Source: Rhodococcus triatomae BKS 15-14 (GTDB lineage: Bacteria > Actinomycetota > Actinomycetes > Mycobacteriales > Mycobacteriaceae). Taken from it: DNA of 44,053 nt. The DNA lies in assembly GCA_000341795.1 (NCBI GenBank), contig AODO01000026.1, positions 1-44,053 on the forward strand, written 5' to 3'. The translations under genes were made by a program, and so were the position numbers. The notes under the pieces were generated by a model that had not been told where the DNA came from, ran no database searches, and worked only from the letters and a program-made list of their open reading frames with translations. Positions 7,506 through 16,716 of this stretch are shown in pieces (position 1 is the first letter of the stretch; every line of letters begins with the position of its first letter).

Positions 7506-10500
7506 CCATGCAGTCCGACAACGACATCGCCGCCCTGTTCGATCCGAACTTCGACGAGCCGGAACCCACCGTCGTCCCCCCGGGTGCGTTGCCGCCGTCG
7601 TGGGCGGCGGCGATGGCTTCCAGCCGCGCCGCGGCGGCGGCTCCGCGGCCGCAGGAGCTGGCGTGGTCGCAGGTCCCGGACAGCCGCATCGCACCGACCT
7701 CACCGACCGTGATCCCCGCGACCGAACCGGAGCAGGCCGAACCGGCCGGAAAGGGCAAGAAGCGCAGCAAGAAGCGCGGCCGCCATGCCGACCCGGAGGC
7801 CGAGATCACGCGTCAGATGACGGCGGCGAAGAAGCGCAACGACCGTGAACGCAAGGCGGTCCGCCTCGCACTGATCGGGGTGGAGGGCAACGTCACCCGC
7901 ACGCGCCGGCAGTCGACGGCGTGGTTCGTGCAGCCGCCGGGCCCGTGGAACATGCGGCCGGTCGGCAAGCAGCGCCGCTACATCCAGAACGAGGCACTAG
8001 TGGTGGCTAACCTCGCCGAATCCGGCGTGACCGGGCTGCACCGGCGGTTGGTGCGCACGCCTTGGCCGGTGCGCCAGTGGGCGCAGAGCCATGACGCGTG
8101 GGCCGAGCCGATCGCGGACGTGCCCGGCGCGTTGTCGTGGGCGGACTACCTGCGTGGGCAGCAGCACGCGATGCTGTGGGGCAACCCGACGCAGAAGGGC
8201 CGCTACTGGGGCGTGGAGCTTCCGCCTCGCTCGGTGCTCGCGCAGGGCCTCGACACCGTCGGGCAGTGGTTGGTTCCGGTCATCGACGCACCGCTGCTCG
8301 GTTCGTTCGCGCGGCTGGTGGTCAAGTGGGCGCGCGAGGCGTTCCTGAACGAGCAGAAGGCGATCGCCGACCACCTCGCCACCATCGAGCGGCACCTGTC
8401 CGGGCAGGGTGTGAATGCCAAGCCCGCCAACGCCGCGCAGATGGACTACCTGCTGCTGCGGTCGGCGTCGCTCGGCCTGCCTCTCGATGCGGACGGGGTG
8501 ATCTCCGGCGGCGGCGACTGGGAGGAATCCGATGTCGCCGCGCTCGAAGACCTCACCAACCTCGAGCTCACGCCCGGTGACGGCTACACCACCGTGCGCG
8601 GTCAGGTCGGTGGCCGCGACTACACCGGATACGCGATCGTGCTCACGGTCGGCCGGATGGCGCCGCTGCCGATCCCGGAGAAGATGCTGCCCTGGCAGGT
8701 GATCGGTGACCCGTCCGGTGAACCGTTGGAGTGGTCGGAGCGGGTCACGCTCAAGACCAAGGGCCAGACGCTGCGGAACCTGCGTCGTCTGACGGACCGG
8801 ATCGAGAGCCAGTTCGACCACTACACCGTCGAGCATGACCAGGTAGCGCCGCCGGAGCTGGCCGAGCAGCACGCACTGGCGCAGCAGGTGATCTCCGACA
8901 TCGAGGAGGACCACTCCGGGTTGTCGGTGCGCACCGAGGGCTTCTACCGGGTGCTCGTGGTCGGGTCGACGCCGGAGGAGGCGAAGGAGAAGGTCTCGCT
9001 GCTCCAGGAGATGTACTCGCCGCGGATCCGCCTCGAGCACGAGCACGGCCAGTACCAGCTCCTGCGCGAGTTCATTCCGGGTGAGCCCCTGGCGAATGTG
9101 GCGCACTGCCGGCGGATGAATGTCGAAGCGCTGTCGGCGGGCATGGCGGCGGTCGGTGACCGGATCGGTGACCGCACCGGTGTGGTGATCGGGCAGACCG
9201 CGTCGATCGCGCCCCGGCCCGCGGTGTGGGATCTGTTTGCCGCGCACGAGAAGAAGCACAAGTCCGGTCTGACACCGATCGTGGCGGTTCCCGGTTCGGG
9301 TAAGACGTTCCTCGCGGGTGTGCTCGTCTATCAGGCGGTGCGCGCCGGCGCCTACGGCGTGGTGCTCGACCCGTCGGGTCCGTTGAAGAAGCTCGCGCAG
9401 CTCCCCGAGTTCCGCGGCATCGCCGAAGTGCAGGCGTTGACCGGTCGCACCAGCCGGCCCGGCTCGCTGAACCCGTACCGGGTGATCGTCGACCCGCGCC
9501 CAGGCGATCCGGAGTACGACCCGGCCAGCATCGACTACGCCGACGACGCCGATCCGGTTGCCGCGGCGCAGGCGCAGTACGAGGCCGATGTGCGTGCCGC
9601 GCAGGCGGAGCGGATCTCGGTGGCGGTGTCGGTGCTGAAGATGATGCTCACTCCCGCGCGCATCGAGCACGAGTGGACCGAGACGGTGCTCCAGACGGCA
9701 GCGAACATGGTCGGCGGTCAGCGGCACCACAACCTGCGGGAAGTTCTCGACGCCATCGCGCACATCGGTGCCGACGACGAGAACGTCGACCTGCGCTCGT
9801 GCGCACGGTCCGTGCACCAGGACCTGTCGATGATGTCCGATCTGGCCGAGGCCCGAGTGCTGTTCCCCGAGCGCGGCACAACCGGCGACGCGGACGACTT
9901 CGTCGCCGACGGCATCCGCCTGACGGTGCTGACCATGCCGGGTCTGCAACTGCCGCCCGAGGGCACCGACCCGTCACAGTGGACGCCGCAGCAGCGGATG
10001 GCCGGCCCGCTGATGCACATGGCGGCATGGATGGCGAACCGTCTCGTCTACGAGCTGCCGCGCTACGAGCGGAAAGTGCTGTTCCTCGACGAGAACAAAT
10101 ACCTCGAGCAGACCGGCGCCGGCCGCACCCTGAACCTTCGGATCGCACGCGACTCCCGCAAGTACAAGGTCCGCGCATTGGTCTGCTCGCAGCTCCCCGA
10201 CGACTACCTCGGTGTCGACGGCACCGACGACAAGTCCGCGCTGACGTACGAGGTGATCATCGGGGACCTCGGCGGCAACGCCCACGCGATCGACGGCGCC
10301 CTGAAGCTGCTGAACCTGCCCGCCGGTGAGGGCTACGAGTCGCTGCTGGCCGGCCTCGGCGGCGGCGGCGAGGACACCCTCGACGAGGACACCGACACCG
10401 AACACCTCGACCAGGCGCGGCGGTTCGTGGTGAAGATGGCCGACGACATCGAGCTGATCCGCTCGGACTGGACCCACTTCGTGCACCTGGCGCACGTGTT

Positions 10501-10543
10501 CGAGGCGCTGGACTCGCGGACGACCCGAGGCGGTGTCGCATGA
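7502..10543 (+). CDS. VirB4/TcpF-like secretion ATPase
   Basis: A 1013-residue cytoplasmic ATPase powering type IV secretion. A low-complexity N-terminus with a basic stretch (KGKKRSKKRGR, about 80-90) is followed by a large N-terminal VirB4-type domain. The ATPase domain has Walker A VPGSGKTF at about 597-604 and Walker B KVLFLDEN at about 858-865. Asn follows the catalytic Asp-Glu pair, where VirB4 proteins usually have Ala. The length is longer than classical VirB4 (about 800) but usual for actinobacterial versions. Overlaps of 4 bases at both ends show tight coupling to the TcpE-like and VirB6-like genes. A mating channel role is well supported by order and motifs. Confidence 0.88.
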   Translation: MTMQSDNDIAALFDPNFDEPEPTVVPPGALPPSWAAAMASSRAAAAAPRPQELAWSQVPDSRIAPTSPTVIPATEPEQAEPAGKGKKRSKKRGRHADPEAEITRQMTAAKKRNDRERKAVRLALIGVEGNVTRTRRQSTAWFVQPPGPWNMRPVGKQRRYIQNEALVVANLAESGVTGLHRRLVRTPWPVRQWAQSHDAWAEPIADVPGALSWADYLRGQQHAMLWGNPTQKGRYWGVELPPRSVLAQGLDTVGQWLVPVIDAPLLGSFARLVVKWAREAFLNEQKAIADHLATIERHLSGQGVNAKPANAAQMDYLLLRSASLGLPLDADGVISGGGDWEESDVAALEDLTNLELTPGDGYTTVRGQVGGRDYTGYAIVLTVGRMAPLPIPEKMLPWQVIGDPSGEPLEWSERVTLKTKGQTLRNLRRLTDRIESQFDHYTVEHDQVAPPELAEQHALAQQVISDIEEDHSGLSVRTEGFYRVLVVGSTPEEAKEKVSLLQEMYSPRIRLEHEHGQYQLLREFIPGEPLANVAHCRRMNVEALSAGMAAVGDRIGDRTGVVIGQTASIAPRPAVWDLFAAHEKKHKSGLTPIVAVPGSGKTFLAGVLVYQAVRAGAYGVVLDPSGPLKKLAQLPEFRGIAEVQALTGRTSRPGSLNPYRVIVDPRPGDPEYDPASIDYADDADPVAAAQAQYEADVRAAQAERISVAVSVLKMMLTPARIEHEWTETVLQTAANMVGGQRHHNLREVLDAIAHIGADDENVDLRSCARSVHQDLSMMSDLAEARVLFPERGTTGDADDFVADGIRLTVLTMPGLQLPPEGTDPSQWTPQQRMAGPLMHMAAWMANRLVYELPRYERKVLFLDENKYLEQTGAGRTLNLRIARDSRKYKVRALVCSQLPDDYLGVDGTDDKSALTYEVIIGDLGGNAHAIDGALKLLNLPAGEGYESLLAGLGGGGEDTLDEDTDTEHLDQARRFVVKMADDIELIRSDWTHFVHLAHVFEALDSRTTRGGVA

Positions 10544-12690
10544 GCCCCCAGCGGCGCCGGGCCGCGCCGGTGGACCGTTTCCCTTCCCCGCGCCGTTCCG
10601 GGTGGCGTGCGGGGCTCGTGGGGCGCGTTCTGGTGGCGGTGATGCTGGCTGCCATCTCGCTGATCGGGCTCGGTGGCGGAGTGGCCGCCGCGGGCGGTTT
10701 CGACTGCAAGGACGTCCCGAAACCCGAGTTCCCCAACGAAGTGTTGGAGACGACCTTCGACTCCACCAGCGCCGACCGGCCCGCCGTCGAAGGCGGCACC
10801 GGCTACCAGACCTATGGCTGGGCGGGGCTGAAGTGGTCCACCTACGACCTCGGCTGCGGCGCCGACCTGGTCCGCGCCCCGAGCGCGGTCGGTGACACCA
10901 CGCTCGGCAACACGTTCATGACGATCGGCAAGTCGCTGGCGGCCGCGGCGTTCTGGCTCGACGACCAGACCAAGACCGGCCAGGCCGCCACCGAGGCAGG
11001 TGTCGATCCGGCGCTGGCGAAATTCGACCAGATCATCTTCTCGATCAGCAACGGCATGCGCGGCATCTACGGCCAGTGGCTCGGCATCGGATTGGTCGTC
11101 GTCGCGGCGATCGTGTTGTGGCAGGCGATGAAGGAGGACTCGGCCGGGGTCACGCGCACCACTGCGTTCGCGGCCGCCGGTCTCGCGTTGGGTGCGCTGA
11201 TGGTCGGTGCTCCGCAGAAGGCGCTCCAGGTCGCGGACGACACCTTCGGGTCGCTAATCACCGAGACGCAGGACCAGATCTTCTCGGTACGATTCGGCCC
11301 GGACGGGAACACGTTGGGCGCCGGCTCCACCGATCCGCGGAATGTGTTGATCGACCAGCTCTACCTCGACGACTGGCGGCGGGGCTGGTTCGGCCAGAAC
11401 TACCCGACAGATGATCCTGCGAAACTGGGTCCGGCACTCCGGGATTCGCTCGCGTTCTCCTACGACGAGCAGCACGAGGTCAAGGACGACCCGACTGCCC
11501 AGGCCACGCTCGCCGCGGCGAAGGCCGACAAGTTCCGCGACATCGTCTCCTCCCTCGAATCCGAGTACCAGCTCTCTTACCACCAGTTCCAGGGCAAGGA
11601 CTCGGGCCGGACCTCGATCGGGTTCATGGGCATGCTCAAGCTGGCGATGCCGTCGCTCCTGTGGATCGGGGCGTCCATGCTGAAGCTGACTGCCCTGATG
11701 GCGATCCGGTTCGCGGTGCTGTTCGCGCCGATCTGGGTTCCCATCGCCATTGCCCACGGAGGCTGGCTCTCCCGCGTGATGCGGATGCTCGCGAGCGCCT
11801 ACATGTGGGGCGTGGCCGGTGCGGTCATCGTCGCGCTGTACCTGATGGCGCTGGTGCAGCTCTACGTGGGCTCCAACGGCACCGTCGACGGCTCCTGGCG
11901 GCTCTGGTTCATGATCATCCTCACCGCCGTCTGCTGGGCGATCATGCGGCCGTTCAAGCGGATGAGCCAGACGTTCACCCAGAACTCGGCGAGCATGGTT
12001 AACCGCAAGGCCCGCGGCGCGAAGCAGGCACTCAAACGCAAGGCGTTCGCCGCGGCCGCCGCCACGGTCGGCGGCCCGGGCGCCGGCGCCGCCGCCGGCA
12101 CCATCGCCGAGAAGGCCGCCGACCGCTGGGATCGCCGCCACAACAAGAAGAGCGACGAGAGCGGCGCAGACGTGACTCGGCCCGAAGGTCGCGCGCTCAA
12201 CAACCAACGCCAACAGGCGCTCACGAAGTCTCGCGCGCAGGCCAGGAGGGAACGTCTCGGCCTCGATGGGTGCGTCGGCGGAAAGCCCGCGGACGCCGCG
12301 ACCGAACGCGACGCCCGCATCGCCGGGATCGCGGCCGTGGCCAGCCGGGACCTAGCGCGCGGCAAGGGCGACGTGGATGGCAAGGACGCCGAGCGCGCCG
12401 CCACTGCTGGCGCCACGGCGTGGCGGCGATTCGACAAGGCCGAGGCCGACAACCTGGTCCAAGAGCGGCGCGCTCGCAAGGAACTACTGACCGCGAGCGT
12501 CGGACAGCGGTGGGACGGCGGGGACAAGTCGGCGATCGCACCGATGAAGGTCTTCACGCCCGCACCGCGGCAGCAGCCCTGCCGCACCACCGCAGCCAGC
12601 TCTGGTGCGGCGTCGAAGTCCGGCCAGGCCACGAAGGTGTGGACCTCCGCAGCCCCGTCGGGCTCGATCACGAAGGATCGGTACATCTGA
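10540..12690 (+). CDS. VirB6/TcpH-like polytopic channel protein
   Basis: A 716-residue integral membrane protein. It has an N-terminal signal-like segment (about 26-50) and an extracytoplasmic region with two cysteines. Membrane helices lie at about 180-200, 208-226, 370-408 (probably two), 415-443 and 450-468. The last ~240 residues are basic, Ala-rich and cytoplasmic. This matches VirB6/TcpH-type inner-membrane channel scaffolds, whose long charged tail contacts other parts. The ATG overlaps the stop of the ATPase gene, and its own TGA overlaps the next ATG. Confidence 0.78.
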   Translation: MSPQRRRAAPVDRFPSPRRSGWRAGLVGRVLVAVMLAAISLIGLGGGVAAAGGFDCKDVPKPEFPNEVLETTFDSTSADRPAVEGGTGYQTYGWAGLKWSTYDLGCGADLVRAPSAVGDTTLGNTFMTIGKSLAAAAFWLDDQTKTGQAATEAGVDPALAKFDQIIFSISNGMRGIYGQWLGIGLVVVAAIVLWQAMKEDSAGVTRTTAFAAAGLALGALMVGAPQKALQVADDTFGSLITETQDQIFSVRFGPDGNTLGAGSTDPRNVLIDQLYLDDWRRGWFGQNYPTDDPAKLGPALRDSLAFSYDEQHEVKDDPTAQATLAAAKADKFRDIVSSLESEYQLSYHQFQGKDSGRTSIGFMGMLKLAMPSLLWIGASMLKLTALMAIRFAVLFAPIWVPIAIAHGGWLSRVMRMLASAYMWGVAGAVIVALYLMALVQLYVGSNGTVDGSWRLWFMIILTAVCWAIMRPFKRMSQTFTQNSASMVNRKARGAKQALKRKAFAAAAATVGGPGAGAAAGTIAEKAADRWDRRHNKKSDESGADVTRPEGRALNNQRQQALTKSRAQARRERLGLDGCVGGKPADAATERDARIAGIAAVASRDLARGKGDVDGKDAERAATAGATAWRRFDKAEADNLVQERRARKELLTASVGQRWDGGDKSAIAPMKVFTPAPRQQPCRTTAASSGAASKSGQATKVWTSAAPSGSITKDRYI

Positions 12691-13532
12691 TGTCGTCGTC
12701 CGGGCCCAATCCTGTTCTCGCGCCGATTCGCCGGTGGGTGCTCTACTCGCGCACCAACCTGGCGCTCACGATCGTCGGGGTCGTGGTGGTGTTGTTCGCG
12801 GCAGGGGCGGTGTTCGGGGAGACCCCGGCGCCCCGTGCCGTGGCGCACGAGACAGACACGGCAACGGCCGAGCCGGTCGCGGCGGCGGAGTCGATCAGCT
12901 ACGAGCTCGACGAAGTGAGTGAATCGCTGGTCGTGGCCAAGACCGCGGCGTGGGCGGCCTCCAGTGCCCCGGCCACGGCGATGGCGTATGCGCACGTGTT
13001 CGTCGACACCACCGCCTCGGACAGCAGGTGGGCCAGTGCGATCGGCCGGTTCACCACAGACAAGACCGGTGAGACTGTCATCGCGGCGCGGCCGCGGACG
13101 CCGGTGGTCATCACCGGTTCGACGGTGAGCACCCTGTCCGATGGACCGGACGGGAAGATCGCGCGGGTGACCGTCCCGACGCAGGCCGGGGACCTGACGA
13201 TCTCCCTCACCGTCGCCGACGCCGGGGGTGTGGGTGGCAAGCGATGGGTCGTCGAGACTCCCCTGCCCACCCTCGACCTGACCGAGGTGGAGAAGGTCGC
13301 GCCGCCCGCCTCCACGGCCGCGCCGCGCACCTCGGCACCGACCACCAGCTCGGTGCCCGAACCGTCTGCGGCGCCGCGCACCTCAAGTGCTGCGCCATCG
13401 GCAACAGCGGAGACGTTCGATCTGGACGAGCCCGCCTCGGAGCCGAACCGGGACCGTGCCAGCGACCCGGTTCCAGTGCCCGGCCCGATTCCGATCCCGG
13501 AACTCGACACCCCGATCCCGGGTGGACGGTGA
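12690..13532 (+). CDS. TcpC/VirB8-like membrane-anchored protein
   Basis: A 280-residue protein with one N-terminal membrane helix (about 24-42) and an extracytoplasmic domain of about residues 60-215 with the length and pattern of NTF2-like TcpC/VirB8 domains. A Pro/Ser/Thr/Ala-rich tail extends to the end. TcpC proteins in pCW3 and Tn916 assemble at the wall side of the channel. The ATG overlaps the previous stop (TGATG), and the GTG start of the wall hydrolase overlaps its stop. The long disordered tail may span the thick mycolate-type wall; that part is inference. Confidence 0.72.
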   Translation: MSSSGPNPVLAPIRRWVLYSRTNLALTIVGVVVVLFAAGAVFGETPAPRAVAHETDTATAEPVAAAESISYELDEVSESLVVAKTAAWAASSAPATAMAYAHVFVDTTASDSRWASAIGRFTTDKTGETVIAARPRTPVVITGSTVSTLSDGPDGKIARVTVPTQAGDLTISLTVADAGGVGGKRWVVETPLPTLDLTEVEKVAPPASTAAPRTSAPTTSSVPEPSAAPRTSSAAPSATAETFDLDEPASEPNRDRASDPVPVPGPIPIPELDTPIPGGR

Positions 13533-15100
13533 ACCGCGGCAGCGCCGGGCGGGCGCTGCTGCTGGCCGGCGCGGCGTCCATCGTGCTCGGCACATCCGCG
13601 TGCTCGCTCGGCAGCCCTGTCACCCCCCGCGACCCGTGCCGCACTGTCCCCACCGACAGCGGATCCGACAGCGGCGGCAGGTCCGGGTCGATGATCGAGG
13701 ACCTGGCCTTGACGATGTCCGGGCCGATCCGCATGCCGGTTGCACCGGGAACGACCACCTACACCTCGGGTTTCGGGGAGCGGTGGGGCGACCAGCACCA
13801 GGGCGTCGACCTCGCAGGTCCGGTCGGCACTCCGATCCTCGCCGCGCTCGACGGCAAGGTCGTCGAGTCCGGCCCGGCCAGCGGGTTCGGGAACTGGATC
13901 GTCGTCGACTCGATCGTCGACGGTAAGCCGGTCAGCACCGTCTATGGGCACATGTTCGACGACGGCTTGCGGGTGCGGACGGGACAGATGGTCAAGGCCG
14001 GTGATCACATCGCCGACATCGGCAACAACGGTGTATCCACCGGCGCGCACCTGCATTTCGAGTACTGGGAGGGCGGCCGACTCCAGGGCGGTACCGCGAT
14101 CGACCCGGTCACCGTCCTCCCCGAGATCACCAGCGGCGACCGCGCGGCCGGCGACACTGATCACGACAACCCCATCCAGCTCGTCGCCGCGACACGGTCG
14201 ACGGCGGACTGCTCCGGCTTCGGCATGGCCGGTGGCGGCGAGCTCGCCTTCGGCGCCGTGCCGGCGGAGTTCGAGCCGTGGCTGCGGCGCGCCGGCAGCG
14301 TCTGCCCGGAAATCGACTCCCCGCTGCTCGCCGCGCAGCTCCAGCAGGAGAACGGCTTCCGCCACGGCGCGAATGCCCCCTTCTCGCCGTCGGGGGCGAT
14401 GGGGCCGGCGCAGTTCATGCCCGGCACCTGGGCGACCTGGGGCAAGGACTACGACGGCGACGGCACAGCGGACGCGAACTCCATCGGCGACGCGGTGATG
14501 TCGCAGGCGCACTTCATGTGCGCGCTCTACCAGGAGGTCTCCTCGGTTCCCGGCGATCCGATCGAGCTGACGCTGGCCGCGTACAACGCGGGTGGCGGCG
14601 CCGTGCAGCAGTACGGCGGGATCCCGCCCTACAGCGAGACGCAGAACTACGTCGCGAAGATCACCGCAGCTCGGGCGACCTTCGCGAACCCCAACTCCCA
14701 GGGCCGGTTCATCCCGAACGCCGCAGGCGGCAGCGGTCAAGTCGTCTCTGCCGCACGCGAATACCTCGGCACCCCGTATGTGTGGGGCGGCGGCGGCGCC
14801 AACGGCCCGTCGAGTGGCGGGTTCGACTGCTCCGGTCTGACCTCGTACGCGGTGCACGCCGCCAGCGCCGGCACGGTCTCGCTCCCCCGCGCCTCCGAGG
14901 AGCAGTGGCATGTCGGAGTCGAGGTTCCGATCGACCGCGCCCAGCCCGGCGACCTGGTGTTCGGCGGTTGGGGACCGAACGGGCCTGGCCACGTGGGGAT
15001 CTATGCCGGCGGCGGGCAGATGGTGCACGCCCCCACCACCGGCGATGTCGTCAAGGAGGCACCTCTCCAGGCCGGGATGAAGGCCCGGAGGGTGATGTAG
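13529..15100 (+). CDS. Three-domain peptidoglycan hydrolase of the transfer apparatus
   Basis: A 523-residue exported enzyme carrying three wall-degrading modules. First, an M23 LytM-type metalloendopeptidase: H90 and D94 in HQGVD, and H174 and H176 in HLHFE. Second, a lytic transglycosylase domain with candidate catalytic E274 in QQENGF and the motif GAMGPAQFMPGTW. Third, an NlpC/P60 cysteine peptidase with C434 in FDCSGL, H488 in GHVGIY and H500. The N-terminus is hydrophobic and ends near TSACS; a lipobox reading is possible but non-canonical. The start is GTG at 13529, overlapping the TcpC-like stop; an upstream extension would run through that gene. VirB1- and TcpG-type hydrolases open the wall for channel assembly. 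Having all three activities in one chain is unusual. Confidence 0.88.
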   Translation: MNRGSAGRALLLAGAASIVLGTSACSLGSPVTPRDPCRTVPTDSGSDSGGRSGSMIEDLALTMSGPIRMPVAPGTTTYTSGFGERWGDQHQGVDLAGPVGTPILAALDGKVVESGPASGFGNWIVVDSIVDGKPVSTVYGHMFDDGLRVRTGQMVKAGDHIADIGNNGVSTGAHLHFEYWEGGRLQGGTAIDPVTVLPEITSGDRAAGDTDHDNPIQLVAATRSTADCSGFGMAGGGELAFGAVPAEFEPWLRRAGSVCPEIDSPLLAAQLQQENGFRHGANAPFSPSGAMGPAQFMPGTWATWGKDYDGDGTADANSIGDAVMSQAHFMCALYQEVSSVPGDPIELTLAAYNAGGGAVQQYGGIPPYSETQNYVAKITAARATFANPNSQGRFIPNAAGGSGQVVSAAREYLGTPYVWGGGGANGPSSGGFDCSGLTSYAVHAASAGTVSLPRASEEQWHVGVEVPIDRAQPGDLVFGGWGPNGPGHVGIYAGGGQMVHAPTTGDVVKEAPLQAGMKARRVM

Positions 15101-15320
15101 TGGACATGCCATCAATACAGGTTGAGGGCTATTTCTGGGTGGGAGTTGTCCTCGCGCCCCGCCGGATTCGGCCCTCCCCGCGGTTACCGGCAGGGAGCGA
15201 CCGAGCCGTCTCACAGCGGACCTCGTCGTGGCCGGCGACCCAGGACAGGCATTCGGAGCTCGGGGGACGTGTCGTTTATCCTGGTCAGTGGCCCAAATAT
15301 CGGGCATACGAGGGGTTTGA

Positions 15321-15905
15321 ATGAGGGCACGCACACTCGTCATCGCGGCGGTAGTGGTCGCTGTGGCCGGGGTCCTGGCCTATTCGCTGTTCTGGCGGAC
15401 CGACGGGGGCGAGGATCTGACCGCGCCGGCACCAAAGACCACGAGCGCGCGCCCCACAACGCCGGCGACGCCGCCGACCGGCATCGAGTCGGACGAGCCG
15501 TCGGCGAGCTCGCCCGACGCAGAGGAGGCCGCGCGCCAGGGCCTGACCGTGGTGTTCACCTGGTACCCGGCCACCGACGCCACCCCGAACGACGCCTACG
15601 GACGCGCCCAACGCTGGCTGACCACAGACCTCGCCGACCGCATGAACGTCGACGCACGCACCGAACGCGGCCCGAGCATCCAATGGGCCCAGTGGGCACA
15701 GGACCAGGCCAAGGTCATCGCCAACGTCGCCATCGGGTGCTCCGGCTGCCCCGCCGACACCGACACCGTCATCCAGCGCGTAGCCACCATCAAGCAGACC
15801 GCAGTCACCGAAACCGGGACCGATACCGTCAAACCTGACACCACGATCTGGGTCACCGTCGTCCGCGAGGGCGACCGCTGGCTCATCGACGAGATCCGCT
15901 ACTGA
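15321..15905 (+). CDS. Second VirB8/TcpC-like membrane-anchored protein
   Basis: A 194-residue protein with one N-terminal membrane helix (about 6-24), a Thr/Pro/Ala linker and a compact domain of about 120 residues that starts with DAEEAARQGLTVVFTWYP and ends WVTVVREGDRWLIDEIRY, a typical NTF2-like closing strand. It is probably a second VirB8-type scaffold or conjugation accessory. Start: ATG with GAGGGG upstream, 220 bases after the hydrolase stop. The gap shows no gene, so this may be a separate promoter, or the same operon with an untranslated gap. Confidence 0.7.
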   Translation: MRARTLVIAAVVVAVAGVLAYSLFWRTDGGEDLTAPAPKTTSARPTTPATPPTGIESDEPSASSPDAEEAARQGLTVVFTWYPATDATPNDAYGRAQRWLTTDLADRMNVDARTERGPSIQWAQWAQDQAKVIANVAIGCSGCPADTDTVIQRVATIKQTAVTETGTDTVKPDTTIWVTVVREGDRWLIDEIRY

Positions 15906-15919
15906 CGACGGGAGGACCC

Positions 15920-16522
15920 ATGACCCGCACGAGCATTGCCGCGGCACTGATCACTGCTGCGCTCGCCGTCGGACTGACCGCGTGCAGCAGCGACAGCGAG
16001 CCCACCGCTGAACCCACCAACCCATCGACGTCCACGCCCACACCCTCGCCCACCAAGTCGCCCTTCGGCGCTGACGCCATCAGCGATCTCGGCGTGAAGA
16101 TCGAGCGTGACAACGCAACCACGATCCTCGAGACAGTCGAGCAGCGCGGCGGCACACCCCAACAGGCGATCGCAGCTCTCCTCGCGGCGAAAGCGGAGAC
16201 GATCTGGACATCTGGGCTGCGCATGGCCCCGCCGGCGACAGGGATTCGGGACATCTTCGGCTGGCGACTCTCCTACAACCTGCCGGCCGACTCCGCCGAA
16301 GTCGTACAGGCGGCCACCAATACGTTCATGGACAACGCCGCGACCGTCACGGTCAACGAGGACGACTCTGTCGCGTACGCCCTGGCCGTTCAGTACGCGG
16401 ATCCCCGTGGCTACAACGAGAAGGAGCATTTCTCCAGTAAGGGCGAGACCGCGGCGGGCAAGTACTCGGCCTCGCTCTCCGAAGCTCAGGCCGCTTACGC
16501 GGAACTTCGCAGTGCCGGATAA
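15920..16522 (+). CDS. Putative lipoprotein of the conjugation operon
   Basis: A 200-residue protein with a signal peptide and lipobox LTAC (cysteine near residue 22), then a Thr/Pro/Ser-rich linker and an alpha-rich domain with no recognised catalytic motif. ATG follows GGGAGG with good spacing, 14 bases after the previous stop. It is last in the plus-strand operon; a hairpin follows at 16592-16623. Surface exclusion or channel accessory functions are known for such lipoproteins in other systems, but nothing here shows either. Confidence 0.72.
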   Translation: MTRTSIAAALITAALAVGLTACSSDSEPTAEPTNPSTSTPTPSPTKSPFGADAISDLGVKIERDNATTILETVEQRGGTPQQAIAALLAAKAETIWTSGLRMAPPATGIRDIFGWRLSYNLPADSAEVVQAATNTFMDNAATVTVNEDDSVAYALAVQYADPRGYNEKEHFSSKGETAAGKYSASLSEAQAAYAELRSAG

Positions 16523-16591
16523 AGGTCGCATCCGCCTTCCAGGGAAGTGCGATCGACGCAGATGATGCGCGCTTGGAGTCGAGCCTGACTA

Positions 16592-16623
16592 GTTCCGGGG
16601 GACGACACCGCTGTGCCCGGAAC
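16592..16623. terminator. Hairpin between convergent operon and P450 gene
   Basis: GTTCCGGG (16592-16599) pairs perfectly with CCCGGAAC (16616-16623) across a 16-base loop, in the 194-base gap between the convergent stops at 16522 and 16717. It could serve both directions. The large loop lowers confidence. Confidence 0.4.
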
Positions 16624-16716
16624 AGGGCTGTAGTCCGAGGTTCATCCGTGCACTCCGTGTACGCGTCCCTATCCTCCTGGCGTGCTGGCGTGGTCAGCCC
16701 GTTGGCGGTTCCGACG

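Noticed and set aside
7997-9949. 650-codon minus-strand frame opposite the VirB4-like gene
   Set aside because: His/Arg/Gly/Asp-rich shadow without domains, opposite an ATPase with Walker motifs.
12899-15343. 814-codon minus-strand frame opposite the secretion operon
   Set aside because: It is the mirror of well-supported plus-strand genes with clear motifs; long antisense frames are expected at high GC.
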